A stretch of DNA of 64,000 nucleotides, taken from Spongilla lacustris. Its lineage: Eukaryota > Porifera > Demospongiae > Spongillida > Spongillidae. The notes beneath the pieces are model-generated. The model searched no databases and was not told the DNA's origin. It was given only the letters and a program-made list of their open reading frames with translations. The position numbers were made by a program, and so were the translations under genes. Positions 53,938 through 64,000 of this stretch are shown piece after piece. Position 1 is the first letter of the stretch. Each line of letters begins with the position of its first letter. The DNA lies in the NCBI GenBank assembly GCA_949361645.1, contig OX442416.1:19975530-20039529 (forward strand), read 5' to 3'.

Positions 53938-55012
53938 ATCTTAACACTTGGCACACAATGTATTATTTCCCACAGTGTTAACTTTACAGTTTACAGCTAT
54001 AATCCTGGGGTTGTGGCCAATGACTTAGAGAGATGGCATGTAGTAAGTAGGCTTCTAGAGATCCAGAATAAAATTTTGTTAATGGACATTGTGTTAATAC
54101 CATATTCATATGTGCAGCTATGTACATATGTGGTTGTGTATTAGTTTTGCAGCTGCCCTTGTACATCTTTTATCTGATTCAAAATATGGTACAGTCTCAA
54201 CTGGGAGGTATAAATGGTGTATCATCTTGCTTTGCTAGGAGATGTAAAAGCTTACAGTAAGCTAATGTACTGACTGGCCCTGTGTGGTAATACAATGATG
54301 TGGCATACTTATTATGATGTGTTGACACCCATGCCACTTTTCTCCCTACCACCCTTTTTGCACCATACACACCACCCTTCACACCACACACACATGCACA
54401 CACACCCTTGGCACACAATGTATTATTTCCCAGTGACTGTACATGTATAATGTAGCCTGGGGTTTTGGCCAATGACTTAGAGGGATTAACTGCCTGTAGC
54501 CAGTACATTTAGTAAGTAGGCTTGCCAGAATAAAATTGTGTTACATGCTCGGTTACATGTAATGTTTTTCCAGGATGTTGCCATATTCATATGTGTGCCT
54601 ATGTACACATATGTGGTTTTTATGCAGCTGCACATGTACATTGACTTTTATCTGTGGTACAGTCTCAACTGAGAGGTATAAATGGTGTATCTGCTTTATG
54701 TAAAAGCTTACAGTGTACTGACTGGCCCATGCACTGCCCAGTGGTCCAAAATTGTATTGTATTATGGCTAGACAGTGGTATGCAGTTTAAACGTACATTT
54801 ACTGTGGGATGTGTAAAATCTCTCAATCTCAAGGAGGGGGGCGGAAGCCCAACGATGTTACCCCCCCCAGGCCTCACTACCACTCTCACTGGCCCTGTAC
54901 ATCTAGGTGGGGGTGATGATTGATAATACAATGATGTGGCATACTTATTATGATGTGTTGACAACCATGCCACTTTTCTCCCTACCACCCCTTTCTGCAC
55001 CCCTTTCTTGCC

Positions 55013-55016
<4 letters not shown>
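53938..55016 (+). repeat. Tandem segmental duplication (~470-bp units)
   Basis: Copy 1 (53938-54405) and copy 2 (54408-55016) share, in order, TTGGCACACAATGTATTATT, GGCCAATGACTTAGAG, CCATATTCATATGTG, GTACAGTCTCAACTG and GTGGCATACTTATTATGATG. Copy 2 has an extra ~160 bases at about 54733-54895 containing a G-run/C-run pair (GGAGGGGGGCGG / CCCCCCCCAGG), perhaps a later insertion. Confidence 0.88.

Positions 55017-55082
<66 letters not shown>
55016..55082 (+). repeat. (CA)n microsatellite
   Basis: An uninterrupted CA repeat of about 33 units. Confidence 0.98.
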
Positions 55083-55083
<1 letters not shown>

Positions 55084-55084
55084 G

Positions 55085-56878
55085 GGAAAGGTTTCCTATT
55101 GTACCTGTGTGTTTTAGCTGTACCTTTATCAGATGTAAGATGCAGAGTTCTACATATAGGTTAAATAAATAGGCCTGCAGGCACATTAGGTGTGCTAAAC
55201 ATGTCAGCAGATAGAGTACCATGCCAACAACTGGATACGTGTGTGTCCTCCATAATTACGTCTCTTCTTCCATCTAATGTGGTCATGCAGAACCTTGACT
55301 ATTATGATATGCCTGCAAAGTGTGGTGGAAGCTGGGATAATGGAGTGGCACTTATGCCACTGAAAACCTGTCCATTATTGAGAATGTACATGTTGTATTA
55401 TCCTCTCTCTCCTCCCCTCCCATTCAACAGATTACAACATTTGAGAAATCCTATGCAGCTGTCATTAGAAGCAATATTCATGAGTGTTTGCATTGTGAAA
55501 CTATCCTGATAATAGTAGTTGGATTCTTATGCCTTCCTGTGATGTACTTGTACTGAATCGATATTAACACACTTATTTATACAGTCAGTACGTTGTATTT
55601 GAAAAAATGAAGCACACTAAGATGTTATATGCACATCTTTAGCTACAACAACTTTATGGGGAGGGGCATATGCCAACTATTGATAACAACCACATCACTT
55701 TAAAAATTCCTATGCGAGGTGAATGGTAACTTTAAGGGGCCCAGGAGAGGCATATCCTGTACCACTTTAAAATGTATTTTATATAAAACCATTGACAGTT
55801 AAAGTCTCAATCTGGGACACAGGTTGGACAGTATCTGTCGTTTGAGCACAATGGCAATGTAGCTATGCAGCATCTCTCCCTACCCCTCTACTTACTCCAT
55901 ACCATCACACCCCATCATAGGTGAGGGGGTGGGTAGCTAGGGAGTGGTGTGATGGTAGGTATGTGAGGTGGAGAGGGTGAAAATGGAACGTAGGTGTGGT
56001 ATATGATGGTATTGATGTAAGGGAAAGATGACATCCTAGTAGGGGTGTGATAATAAGTTGTGTGAAAGGTGTGCCTCGGGGTGTGGGTGAGATGATATGG
56101 AGGTGTGACGGTAGGTTATGATGTGGTATATAGTAGGAGGAGGAGTAAATGCCAAATGACTTTTACTATCATCTAACTCCAGTGGAGTGCTTCCCCTACT
56201 TGGGGACATGTATGTATGGGTCATGGGGGGGGGGGGGGGGGGGGGGGGGGGCCATACTTATTAAAGCAGGTATCCTATGCATGCATGGATGTCCTTGTGC
56301 AACATGCGGAGTTGTTTGATGCACCAGCATGACAATCAGTTACCGCAGCATGTATTGCATGATATCTTTATATATACAATGCAGGTCAAGGGTAGCCCCA
56401 AGGCACAGAAATGCGGTTGATTGGTCTATATATATATATATAATATTATAATATATATATATAGTACTGATATGGCACCACCAAATTAAAAGGTATGAAC
56501 CTAACCTTTTAAAAAAATCTACTTACGTTTCTTAAAAATAACAAAGAACTGAATACAATTGTTATATCATATTACATTATATACTACTGAAAGTGTTTCT
56601 CTTGTCATCTTTTCCTGATCCGTATATGTGGCACTTGGGGAAGGGAAATCGAAGCTATTAATAGTTGGCATGGCCTCCCTACTCACCCCGACGTACCATT
56701 GCCTCCTCTCTTAAGCTTCATTCTTTTTCTTTTTTTTTGTTGCAATGATATTGATTCGATTAGAAATACATACATTATAATACATACATGTACATACAAC
56801 AAGTACAATAGAGGAACATTGGAAGGTTTTTGTTAATCATGCTACACCAAAGGTATCAGAGATTCACTGACTGTCAGT
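55085..56878. other. Spacer with simple repeats
   Basis: A plus-strand frame at 55192-55509 includes DYYDMPAKCGGSWDNGVALM but no recognisable domain or splice context. 55920-56130 is a degenerate GTGATGGTAGGT/GTGTGGTATA repeat. A run of 27 G is at 56225-56251. An AT dinucleotide hairpin is at 56428-56463. Confidence 0.4.
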
Positions 56879-57115
56879 TCAATAGAGGCTGGGAGGTGTA
56901 TAGCATGTCCTTGATTTGATCGCGCTCCTCTGATACATTGTATGGATGATCATAAAAGATAGACGGCAACGAAGCCACCCCATTGTCTGACTGTATGATG
57001 TGCCCCATTTGTCAGCTAGCAGTGATGCCAAACGTTTGTAGGTGGTAGTGGCAATGCTACCCATGCCTCCTATTGAAGAGAGGACGATTGGAGTGAATGA
57101 AGCTCGCTCAATCTC
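56879..57115 (-). pseudogene. Retroelement polyprotein C-terminus, divergent copy
   Basis: Minus strand: RASFTPIVLSSIGGMGSIAT, TYKRLASLLADKWGTSYSQT and MGWLRCRLSFMI, then a diverged end and stop at 56879. This corresponds to the FTPFVVSVDG...KRL...W...Y-x-x-x-x-W-x-R-x-x-x-xFA segment at 42800-42930, but the two are only distantly similar. Only the tail of the protein is present. Its usual ending (SIMCIRGSR-like) is replaced, suggesting decay. Confidence 0.65.
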
Positions 57116-58379
57116 CCGAATTCGAAGTTCTGAAGACGCTCACTAGTACTCAATTACGGTAAGAGTATTAATACAATGAATCAGTTACAAGCGTATTTAC
57201 CTAGTACCTGCAATCTATCGATCGATAATACACATTGTACATATGTTACTGAAATGCAACAATATAATTACTCGATCGTAGTTAACGTTTCCATGCATGT
57301 AGTCTAATGGCAAATGTTATTATTACGCTCCATAGTACTTTGAGCTTTGGGTATATGCTCGCTGCTCATCGGTGTTATGATGCCCCGCCTCCTTTATAAG
57401 TGAAATCACAACACCGTACCAAGGCATGCAGGACAATCCAAATACTGCTCAGCTGTGCATGCATGTGTATTCTGTGCAATCTCGTTTCAATTGTCGTGTG
57501 TGGATTTTACTTTAGTACATACATGTATGGTACCCTCAGTCGCTGATGGGATCTCTAGATCCGTTTTATTGCTGTACGCGTCTGCCTTATCGTAGCAAAC
57601 ATATTAAAACGCCGACTACATGTAGTAATGAGCCTGTCATTGTAACATGGGTGAGGCCAATGTCGGGATTTCACACCGCAATTGCCAAATTGGATTGTGG
57701 TTCTTTCGTTAGTCTAGACACGGAAGAGGCGGATCGGAGATCGCCGGGGGAATTTGACTGGTTATTAATCCCCAACACTGGCCCTCGCGGCCATAGAAAT
57801 TCTTATTGTGGACCGACAGTAGGCCTCCACCTCCGTAATGATATCGTAAAGCCTTAGCTACGAGCATTGACAACCACTGACGTGACTTGACCTGTGAAGC
57901 TGACAAGTTCAGTCGCCATTTTACAAGCCATGTAATGCAAAGGTACTATTGTTCTATTTATGGCCCAAATCACATGGCTTAAGGTTGCGTCTCCGTTGTG
58001 AACTGTAGGGTCGAAAGCGGCTACTAGTACCTTGGAAAGGACCGTTTAACTTCACAAGACGAGACAATTTTTGTCGGCAAACTGAAAGCAGGAAACTAAC
58101 GAAGACAGAAGGTACTTACGTACTGTCGAGTAAATGTTTTGCCATATTGATTGGGCAGTATGCTAGACGCACTAGAAGTGGTGTGCGAAAGTATTGTAAT
58201 CGTAGTGGTACAATTACTAGGCTTAGTACAATTTTGTAAGCTTGGCCGGGGTAGGAATAGCTACACGTACCACATCACTGAGGTATGGTTAGGGGGTGGA
58301 GAGGAAAGGCCAAAGGGCTGGGTTATAGGGTATAGGGATTGTATTACATTTGTCAGGACTGGTGTCAGCCAACCTACTC
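57116..58379. other. No gene recognised; one 103-codon open frame
   Basis: The plus-strand frame at 57546-57857 (starting MGSLDPFYCCTRLPYRSKHI, later GSFVSLDTEEADRRSPGEFD) is open and of mixed composition but has no domain that I recognise and no clear splice signals. The rest is spacer. Confidence 0.3.
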
Positions 58380-58510
58380 AGAACAAGCCCCTCACCCTTT
58401 GTTGGTGAAGAGCTGCACTCTGCATGTGTGTGGTAATCTTCAGCTTTTACATCCTGTTTGCAGGCTATGCAGTGGACCATAACGTCCTTCAGCAGTCAGC
58501 TGAGGTGCTG
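58380..58510 (-). pseudogene. Second RAG1-N-like zinc-finger fragment
   Basis: Minus strand: LLKDVMVHCIACKQDVKAED then YHTHAECSSSP and LADTSPDKCNTI. A CxxC...H...H/C knuckle of this layout follows the RING in RAG1-N-like proteins, and the TSPDK stretch matches the relic at 22195-22330. No RING is found upstream (58511-59100 is a minisatellite), so this copy too appears to be cut by a minisatellite at its RING side. Confidence 0.45.
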
Positions 58511-58549
58511 ACTTAAGTTCTGCTGGCTTCAACTGTGTGCAGCAGCATG

Positions 58550-59092
58550 AACACTTCACCTCTACACACGTAGACACTTCACCTCTACAGATGTGGACAC
58601 ACTTCACTTCTACACACGTGGACACTTCACCTCTACACACATGGACACTTCACCTCTACACACGTGGACACTTCACTTCTACACACGTGGACACTTCACT
58701 TCTACACACGTGGACACTTCACCTCTACACATGTGGACATACTTCACCTCTACACACGTGGACACACTTCACCTCTACACACATGGACACACTTCACTTC
58801 TACACACGTGGACACTTCACCTCTACACACGTGGACACACTTCCCTTCTACATACGTGGACACACTTCACCTCTACACACGTGGACACTTCCCTTGTACA
58901 TACGTGGACACACTTCACCTCTACACACGTGGACAGTCACACTTCACCTCTACACACGTGGACACACTTCACCTCTACACACGTGGACACACTTCACCTC
59001 TACACACGTGGACACACTTCACCTCTACACATGTGGCCACACTTCACTTCTACACACGTGGACGCACTTCACCTCTACACACGTCCACATGA
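58550..59092 (+). repeat. ~25-bp minisatellite (CACTTCACCTCTACACACGT)
   Basis: About 21 copies of CACTTCACCTCTACACACGT-GGACA with or without an extra CA. Histidine/threonine-rich frames on the plus strand are artefacts. It borders the 58380-58510 zinc-finger fragment. Confidence 0.96.
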
Positions 59093-60024
59093 ACTCCATG
59101 AACCATTTCACTGTGCAAGTGGTACATAGAGGTGCCCTGCATGGGAGCTCTAGAGGAGATTGGGCACTGCAGCTGGTCCAAGAGATGTTGGGTTATCAAT
59201 TGGAACATCTGCTGTTGTGTACCTGTGGTTTTGCAATTCCTATAATCAGGTGATAATTGTAGCATTACAGCTACATGTGAGCAATTGTACATGTGGAGCC
59301 GCCTCTTGAATGTGGATCTGATTTTTAATTTCCTTTCCTCTTTAGAAGGCAGATCTATAGATATGCATGCATGTACATTTCTACAATACCTTGCATCCCT
59401 TATCTGCATGTGCTGTCTACTGAAAGATAATAGTGGGCCTCTTGCATACAAGAAGGTGATCTTGAATTTGTTTGATGAAGGGTGGGGTGCATGGTACATT
59501 ATTACGTATGCACATGTAGTACTGAATACAGAAAAGAGCTGTGCTGCAAATTCAGAGCATGGGTAAAATACCGTTTTCATTTACCCTGTTAGGCTTTTAT
59601 ACTGAAATACGTATAGGCCTCTTCTCTGTGGTGATGCATACTGACTTTAATATAGGAAACGTAATAAACCGATTGCGTATGTGGACTATTAGTAACTACA
59701 TGCATAGAGTTAGCGAGGGAAGTATTTCTCGTATGTTGGACTTAAAATGAGCACAATATGGCTCGCTAAAGATATATACAATATACTATAGCTATCTCTG
59801 CTTGCACGTATATTTCCTTGCGATTTACGTCTGTATTGTTAAACCAAATGCCTATACCGGTAACGTAGTCGCAAACAGCCATGCCCTGAGGCATATAAAG
59901 GTCAAATCCAGTCATTGGCCCCACGGGTAGGGATCGGAGGGTCTGCGCAGCCGCATGCGGTGTGGGTCTGGGTCTGGGTATGTAGCCACACCCTCGCGTA
60001 AGGATTGGAATTAAAAAATATCAT
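59093..60024. other. No gene recognised
   Basis: A minus-strand frame across 59095-59260 (TGTQQQMFQLITQHLLDQLQ) is helical in composition, and the plus-strand alternative (GDWALQLVQEMLGYQLEHLL) equally so. Neither matches a family. Spacer otherwise. Confidence 0.3.
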
Positions 60025-60244
60025 AAACAATACGCGAGTATGTACTCGCGAGGCAACTATAACTTCCTGCGAGTAGTAAATGCCCGCGAGTGTGCGAGTG
60101 CGAGTGACCCATTTACTGTTGCGAGTACTTTCGAGGGCACGCGAGTGTTCTCTCGCGAGGAGTGCATTTTGGCATGCGAGCGTCTCGCGTGTGTCGCGCG
60201 AGCGTCTCGCGAGGTTTGTTACCTTTCTCGTGAGCGGTACTGTA
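60025..60244. repeat. CTCGCGAG-rich palindromic repeat, copy 2 (inverted)
   Basis: Contains TACTCGCGAGGC, TCTCGCGAGG, GCGAGCGTCTCGCG and ends CTTTCTCGTGAGCGGTACT, the complement of the start of copy 1 at 50842. The interior is diverged from copy 1 (for example CGCGAGTGTGCGAGTGCGAG) but keeps the same vocabulary. Confidence 0.8.
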
Positions 60245-61505
60245 CTAGCTCCGATTTTATTTTATTTTGTAGTAATACGTTTGAAAAGCTTGCAGGCCTC
60301 AATATAAGTATGGCAGAATACTGTGTCTTTTTCCTAATCATAATGTAAAAAAAGGCCACTTAGCAAACCATTGGGGCTGGAAGCTACTCTGTTGTACATT
60401 TTTGATGCCAAAAGAACGCTTCAGGAACTTGAAGCCTAATAGACGGTGAGATCGATTGGATACATTGCATTGGATCTGAGCTCAGAATAGCTAGTAGAAC
60501 AATTTGCCATATCGGGTCGATAGAATCTGAGATGACAAGAATCAGCTAGGAATCGGTTTAATAACGCGTTGGTTAAAACTGACAGCGTTCTAAATGACGT
60601 CACTGGCACACAAAACAATAGTTACTTATCTGTTATCTAGTAACTGCGCCTTTTTAGATCACTCATCTTTGATCAGCGATTCACTTGCACTTGCACTCGC
60701 AATGACCTGGTTGTTATACCGCTATAGTAAAATGAACAGACGCACATTTAAAAGAAAAAGTGCAGGGGGACAAGTGGTCCGGCGAAAGACGGACTTGCCG
60801 GACCTATTAAAACACCCGCAACGTCAGACACTACTATACAGTACCTGCTCCTTGGTGGCAACAACGAGGACGCCCTCTGCATCAAGGCTCGTCAAATTCA
60901 CTGATTAGCTGGATTTTATTTCTCTTGATGAACTGTCGCACTTTGTGTTGCGCAAAATAGGATTTTGGAGACATAGTTTTACACTCTCACCAAAGGCTGA
61001 ATAGACAGAATAGTACATGCTGCTAGTTCCTCTCTTCCGTTAGGAGGGAATTTGTCTGATAGGATTGCGTCAAATTCAGACTCACTGACACCAACGATCT
61101 CAGCCGCATACATGTGTATGATAAAAATCCGGTAGACCAGATTTTAAATCCTGACCCGCTTTAAATCTGGTTGACCGGATTTAAATCGGGTCACGGATTC
61201 AAACTGGGTCGTAACATATATATGTGGGGACGAGATCAGATGCAGTTTACATGTACGGGCAGTAATTCGAACTAGCCAACAGATCTCCCTCTTCACGAGT
61301 CATGACGACGGACAGCTCCAGCTACAAATCAAAGGTAGTTCGCTTAGTGCATTTCAAGCTAGCTGGTTTCTTGCATGAATCTGTGTGAGCTGATATTGCC
61401 ACGATCTCATTTAGGCCTACTTAGTTACTAGTATTTTCAAAACTTGCGATGGTGAAATGGAGGCTGCATGGCTGGTGGTGCGTAAACTTTATCTGTGCAT
61501 GCATG
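60245..61505. other. No gene recognised
   Basis: A plus-strand frame at 60594-60908 ends with a basic segment (MNRRTFKRKSAGGQVVRRKT) but no domain. ATCCGGTAGACCAGATTTTA and CTGGTTGACCGGATTTAAAT near 61127-61190 form an inverted repeat. Confidence 0.3.
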
Positions 61506-61509
61506 GTTC

Positions 61510-61775
61510 TATTTAGGCCTTTGTAGTTAGCTGTGGTTGTGTGCTGAGTGCATCTGGTGTGATGTGGGTAGCTGTGGATGCATGCTGTACTGATCTGGTG
61601 TAATGTGGGTAGTTTTAGGAGGGTGTCTGGTGTGATGGGGGTAGCTGTGGTTGTGTTATGGGGGTAGCTATGGTTGTGTGCCTCATGAGGGCACTGGTGT
61701 GATGGGGTAAGTGTGTGTGCTGAGGGCATCTGGTGTTATAGTTAAGCTGTAGGAGGGTATCTGGTGTGATATGTA
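61510..61775 (+). repeat. Degenerate minisatellite (GGTGTGATGTGGGTAGCTGT)
   Basis: About six imperfect copies of a ~45-base unit containing TGCATCTGGTGTGATGTGGG and TAGCTGTGGTTGTG. Confidence 0.8.
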
Positions 61776-61837
61776 CATTTAGCTGGCTCAGTGAGCAGAA
61801 AACCTGAATAACCTAGGTATTCGGCTGGCAAATTGTC

Positions 61838-61960
61838 AAAGCCTATTCGGAAAAATCGATTTTCTTTTTTCAAGTATTCGGAAAAATCAATTTTCAGATC
61901 CAGAAAAACCTGAAAAATCGATTAGTGTTTTTAAAGTATTAGGAAAAATCGATTTTCATT
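61838..61960 (+). repeat. Short repeat TATTCGGAAAAATCGATTTTC
   Basis: Four imperfect copies of ATTCGGAAAAATCGATTTTC, itself partly palindromic (GAAAAATCGATTTTC), within 120 bases. Confidence 0.8.
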
Positions 61961-62181
61961 ATTCAGGGGAGGTTACACACCCTATTCGCAAGTCAATAAA
62001 TATGGTCGGGGAATTGTAAACTGCCCCTCATGTATAATTGAGCTTTGAAATTTATCAAACTCTGTACATCATCAACATATTTACACTCAAAGGTGGGGGA
62101 GGCAAATGGGGAATATTAAACAGTTGGGTTTCTTCATTTTCTACGATCAGTACATGCAGTTCAGCGTCAAGATTTAATTCA

Positions 62182-62616
62182 TACGGTGGCCCGGTAGGTC
62201 GCGGCTGTCATGATGTGCACATCTGCGAATTGCGGACGTGCACACATGCGCATCTGGGATTTGCGGACTTGCACATACGCAATTTGCGGACGTGCATGAC
62301 ATGGTTGCAACGCGTTTGCCACGTGGTTACAACGTGTTTGCCACGTGGTTACCACGTGTTTGCCATGTAGTTGCCACTTGGTTGCCACGTGGTTGCCACG
62401 TGGAAACAATTGCACTTCCGCAAATCGCATATGTGCAAGTCCGCAAATCCCAGATGTGCATGTGTGCATGTCCGCAAATCGCGTACATGTATGTGAAAGT
62501 CCGTAAATCCCAGATGTGCATGTGTGCATGTCCACAAATCCCAGATGAGCATGTGTGCACGTCCGCACATTGCAGATGTGCACGTCATGACAGCCGCGAC
62601 CTACCGAGCCACCGTA
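62182..62616. mobile_element. 435-bp short relative of the 10.9-kb TIR element
   Basis: Starts TACGGTGGCCCGGTAGGTCG and ends with the complement (CGACCTACCGAGCCACCGTA). AATTCA lies immediately outside both ends (62176-62181, 62617-62622), an exact 6-bp target duplication. The arms extend inward as GCGGCTGTCATGA-GTGCAC. The interior holds repeats of GTTGCCACGTG (62305-62402) and of CCGCAAATC-CAGATGTGCATGT (62410-62575). No protein is encoded. Confidence 0.9.
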
Positions 62617-62864
62617 AATTCAGGCATTTGGGGTATAATTGGATGCAATGCTTCCACATTTGGTTTCTAATTTACATTTTCATTCTTTCAGTTAGGACAG
62701 TGTCAAAGCTTCATTTAAAAATGACAATGTCCCTGGATGGTAGAAAATCTGTTTTGATCATTTATCATGCATTGGTTGTTTCCAGTTACCATGAGATGTC
62801 AAACATTTAGGTATACATGTAATTACGGTTGGTCTGGAACGACTTCTACATGTTATACACTCAC

Positions 62865-62963
62865 TTTATCTTGGAGGTTAGCTTTTGCACCCCGATCCAA
62901 CAGTACTTTCACACATTCAACATGACCATGGTTAGATGCATACATCAGTGCAGTTTTACCATT
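62865..62963 (-). CDS. Ankyrin repeat exon (33 codons)
   Basis: A 99-nt minus-strand exon, phase 0/0, with acceptor CTCAACAG and donor GTGAGT. It reads NGKTALMYASNHGHVECVKV then LLDRGAKANLQDK, a near-ideal ankyrin repeat. The last codon before the donor is AAA. Clean frame and splice sites suggest a live gene whose upstream exons lie beyond the right edge of the window. Confidence 0.9.
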
Positions 62964-63121
62964 CTGTTGAGGAGAAAGCTGAATCACAAGGTGGTATCAA
63001 GGGATAAATAGTGCCATGGTATGAAGAGGAGGGGTTATGCTAAAATGAGGCATTGCAGCTGGGTGAGGCTCGAGAGCCGTGCCAGCTCCCCAGCAAGGTA
63101 ATGCTATATTACAAGTACCGT

Positions 63122-63572
63122 CCCAGGAAAAAAAGCAACGCGATAGCGCGCGAAAAATGGCCATAAACGCGTCAAATCGCGCGGTCTTCAAAACGCTGTA
63201 TCTACTTGATTGTGCGCTATATTGGAGTCGCATTTTGCGTATGTACAAAGCTGTCCTGCGTTTATACAAGTTAAAAGATGGTTGCATCGTTCCGAAGATA
63301 TTCACATTCAAGTAAGAGGCAATATTTCGCGGGCTTCATACAAAACCCCGCGAAATCTTGTCTCTTACTTGAATGTGAATATCTTCGGAACGATGCATCA
63401 CAAATTAAACCATCTTTGGACTTCTATAGACGCAGGCCGCTTTGTACATACGCAAAATGCGCCTCCACTATATTGTACAATCAAGGAGATACAGCGTTTT
63501 GAAGACCGCGCGATTTGACATGTTTATGGCCGTTTTTCGCGCGCAATCGCGTCGGTTTTTTTTTTCCTGAGT
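63122..63572. mobile_element. ~450-bp foldback element
   Basis: The left arm (from CAGGAAAAAAAGCAACGCGA) and right arm (to ATCGCGTCGGTTTTTTTTTC) pair over ~205 bases each, including GCGCGGTCTTCAAAACGCTG, CGCATTTTGCGTATGTACA and ATTCACATTCAAGTAAGAG. The loop near 63317-63355 contains TTTCGCGGG / CCCGCGAAA, itself complementary. No coding content. Confidence 0.88.
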
Positions 63573-64000
63573 TTGTTTCTGTTTCTATCTGTTTTTGTTA
63601 GTTCCACCCTTGAATGAATACAAGTAAAATTAACACTAACACCATGCAATGCAGTTAACTGTAAATAAAGTACACTCTTTGGATGTATAAATTTAAATGC
63701 TTTTTGGCTTAGTACTTGAGGAATTTTCATCATTTTATGCTAAAACGTTTGTACCTACACAGAGTGTGCATTTTTAGAAAGCTGATAATTAGCCACCCTA
63801 AATTTAATAAATATTGCATAAACGAAACGTTGAGAAAAAATTTGAACAATATTTTAATATACAAAATGGATTGAAAACAGCCTTTCTAAGTACCTATTTT
63901 GCAGACTTACATATGGACATGATGGAATGAGCCTTATAGCAAAATAGCCAAAAATACATAATATGAATTTTAAAGTACATGCATCCCTCACATTAGGACA
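63573..64000. other. No gene recognised
   Basis: AT-rich sequence to the window edge; no domain, repeat or splice-bounded exon is evident. Confidence 0.4.

Noticed and set aside
58537..59253. 238-codon His/Thr-rich frame
   Set aside because: Produced by the 25-bp minisatellite; the non-repeat tail has no domain.

Overview
The window looks like a repeat-saturated stretch of animal nuclear genome. No bacterial operon, phage module, CRISPR array, rRNA or tRNA was seen. Supporting this are spliced ankyrin exons with consensus GT/AG borders, RNF113-type and RING zinc-finger exons, eukaryotic DNA transposons (piggyBac, pogo/Tigger, Tc1/mariner-like, hAT), Ty3/gypsy elements, LINE-like reverse-transcriptase tails and very many minisatellites. 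One-repeat-per-exon ankyrin genes, TACATGTA-rich spacers and long poly-C/poly-G runs fit an early-branching invertebrate such as a sponge, but that identity is an inference. There is one 200-base gap (11457-11656).

Layout. 0-5 kb: small hairpin elements, a TTAGGG-containing minisatellite, and on the minus strand one ankyrin exon followed by two coiled-coil exons. 5-9.2 kb: a decayed piggyBac transposase, itself interrupted by a 265-bp MITE and flanked by copies of a ~340-bp repeat. 9.7-11.1 kb: a nested set of palindromes. 12.8-14.4 kb: an internally deleted pogo/Tigger element. 14.4-19.3 kb: gypsy gag, protease and integrase relics, one short LTR, and two more ankyrin exons. 19.5-20.2 kb: a TIR element carrying a RecQ-like helicase fragment. 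21.7-23.7 kb: a minus-strand gene relic resembling the zinc-finger/RING N-terminal part of RAG1, split by a 22-bp minisatellite.

24,388-35,289 is the most striking object: a 10.9-kb unit with ~520-557-bp terminal inverted repeats and a perfect 6-bp target-site duplication. It encloses a second, 2.7-kb palindrome, decayed exons of an RNF113A-like gene, two unknown spliced exons, and large microsatellite and minisatellite blocks. A 435-bp relative with the same termini and its own perfect 6-bp duplication lies at 62,182-62,616.

37.3-42.2 kb: a gypsy pol gene split by two later insertions. One carries a 20-bp palindrome repeated at exactly 200-bp intervals; the other is a Tc1/mariner-like foldback with a small coding remnant between its arms. 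42.6-44.5 kb: a reverse-transcriptase tail and two ankyrin exons. 45.7-46.3 kb: a piggyBac-type MITE. 46.8-48.7 kb: possible exons of an unknown plus-strand gene split by a 1-kb polypyrimidine tract. 49.5-51.1 kb: hAT and gypsy fragments and a CTCGCGAG-rich repeat. 52-59 kb: minisatellites, a segmental duplication, a second reverse-transcriptase tail and a second RAG1-N-like fragment. 60-64 kb: a second CTCGCGAG-rich copy, another ankyrin exon and a foldback element.

Functionally, only the ankyrin exons look like intact host coding sequence. Nearly everything else recognisable is transposon-derived and broken. All splice models rest on reading GT/AG borders and frames by eye.
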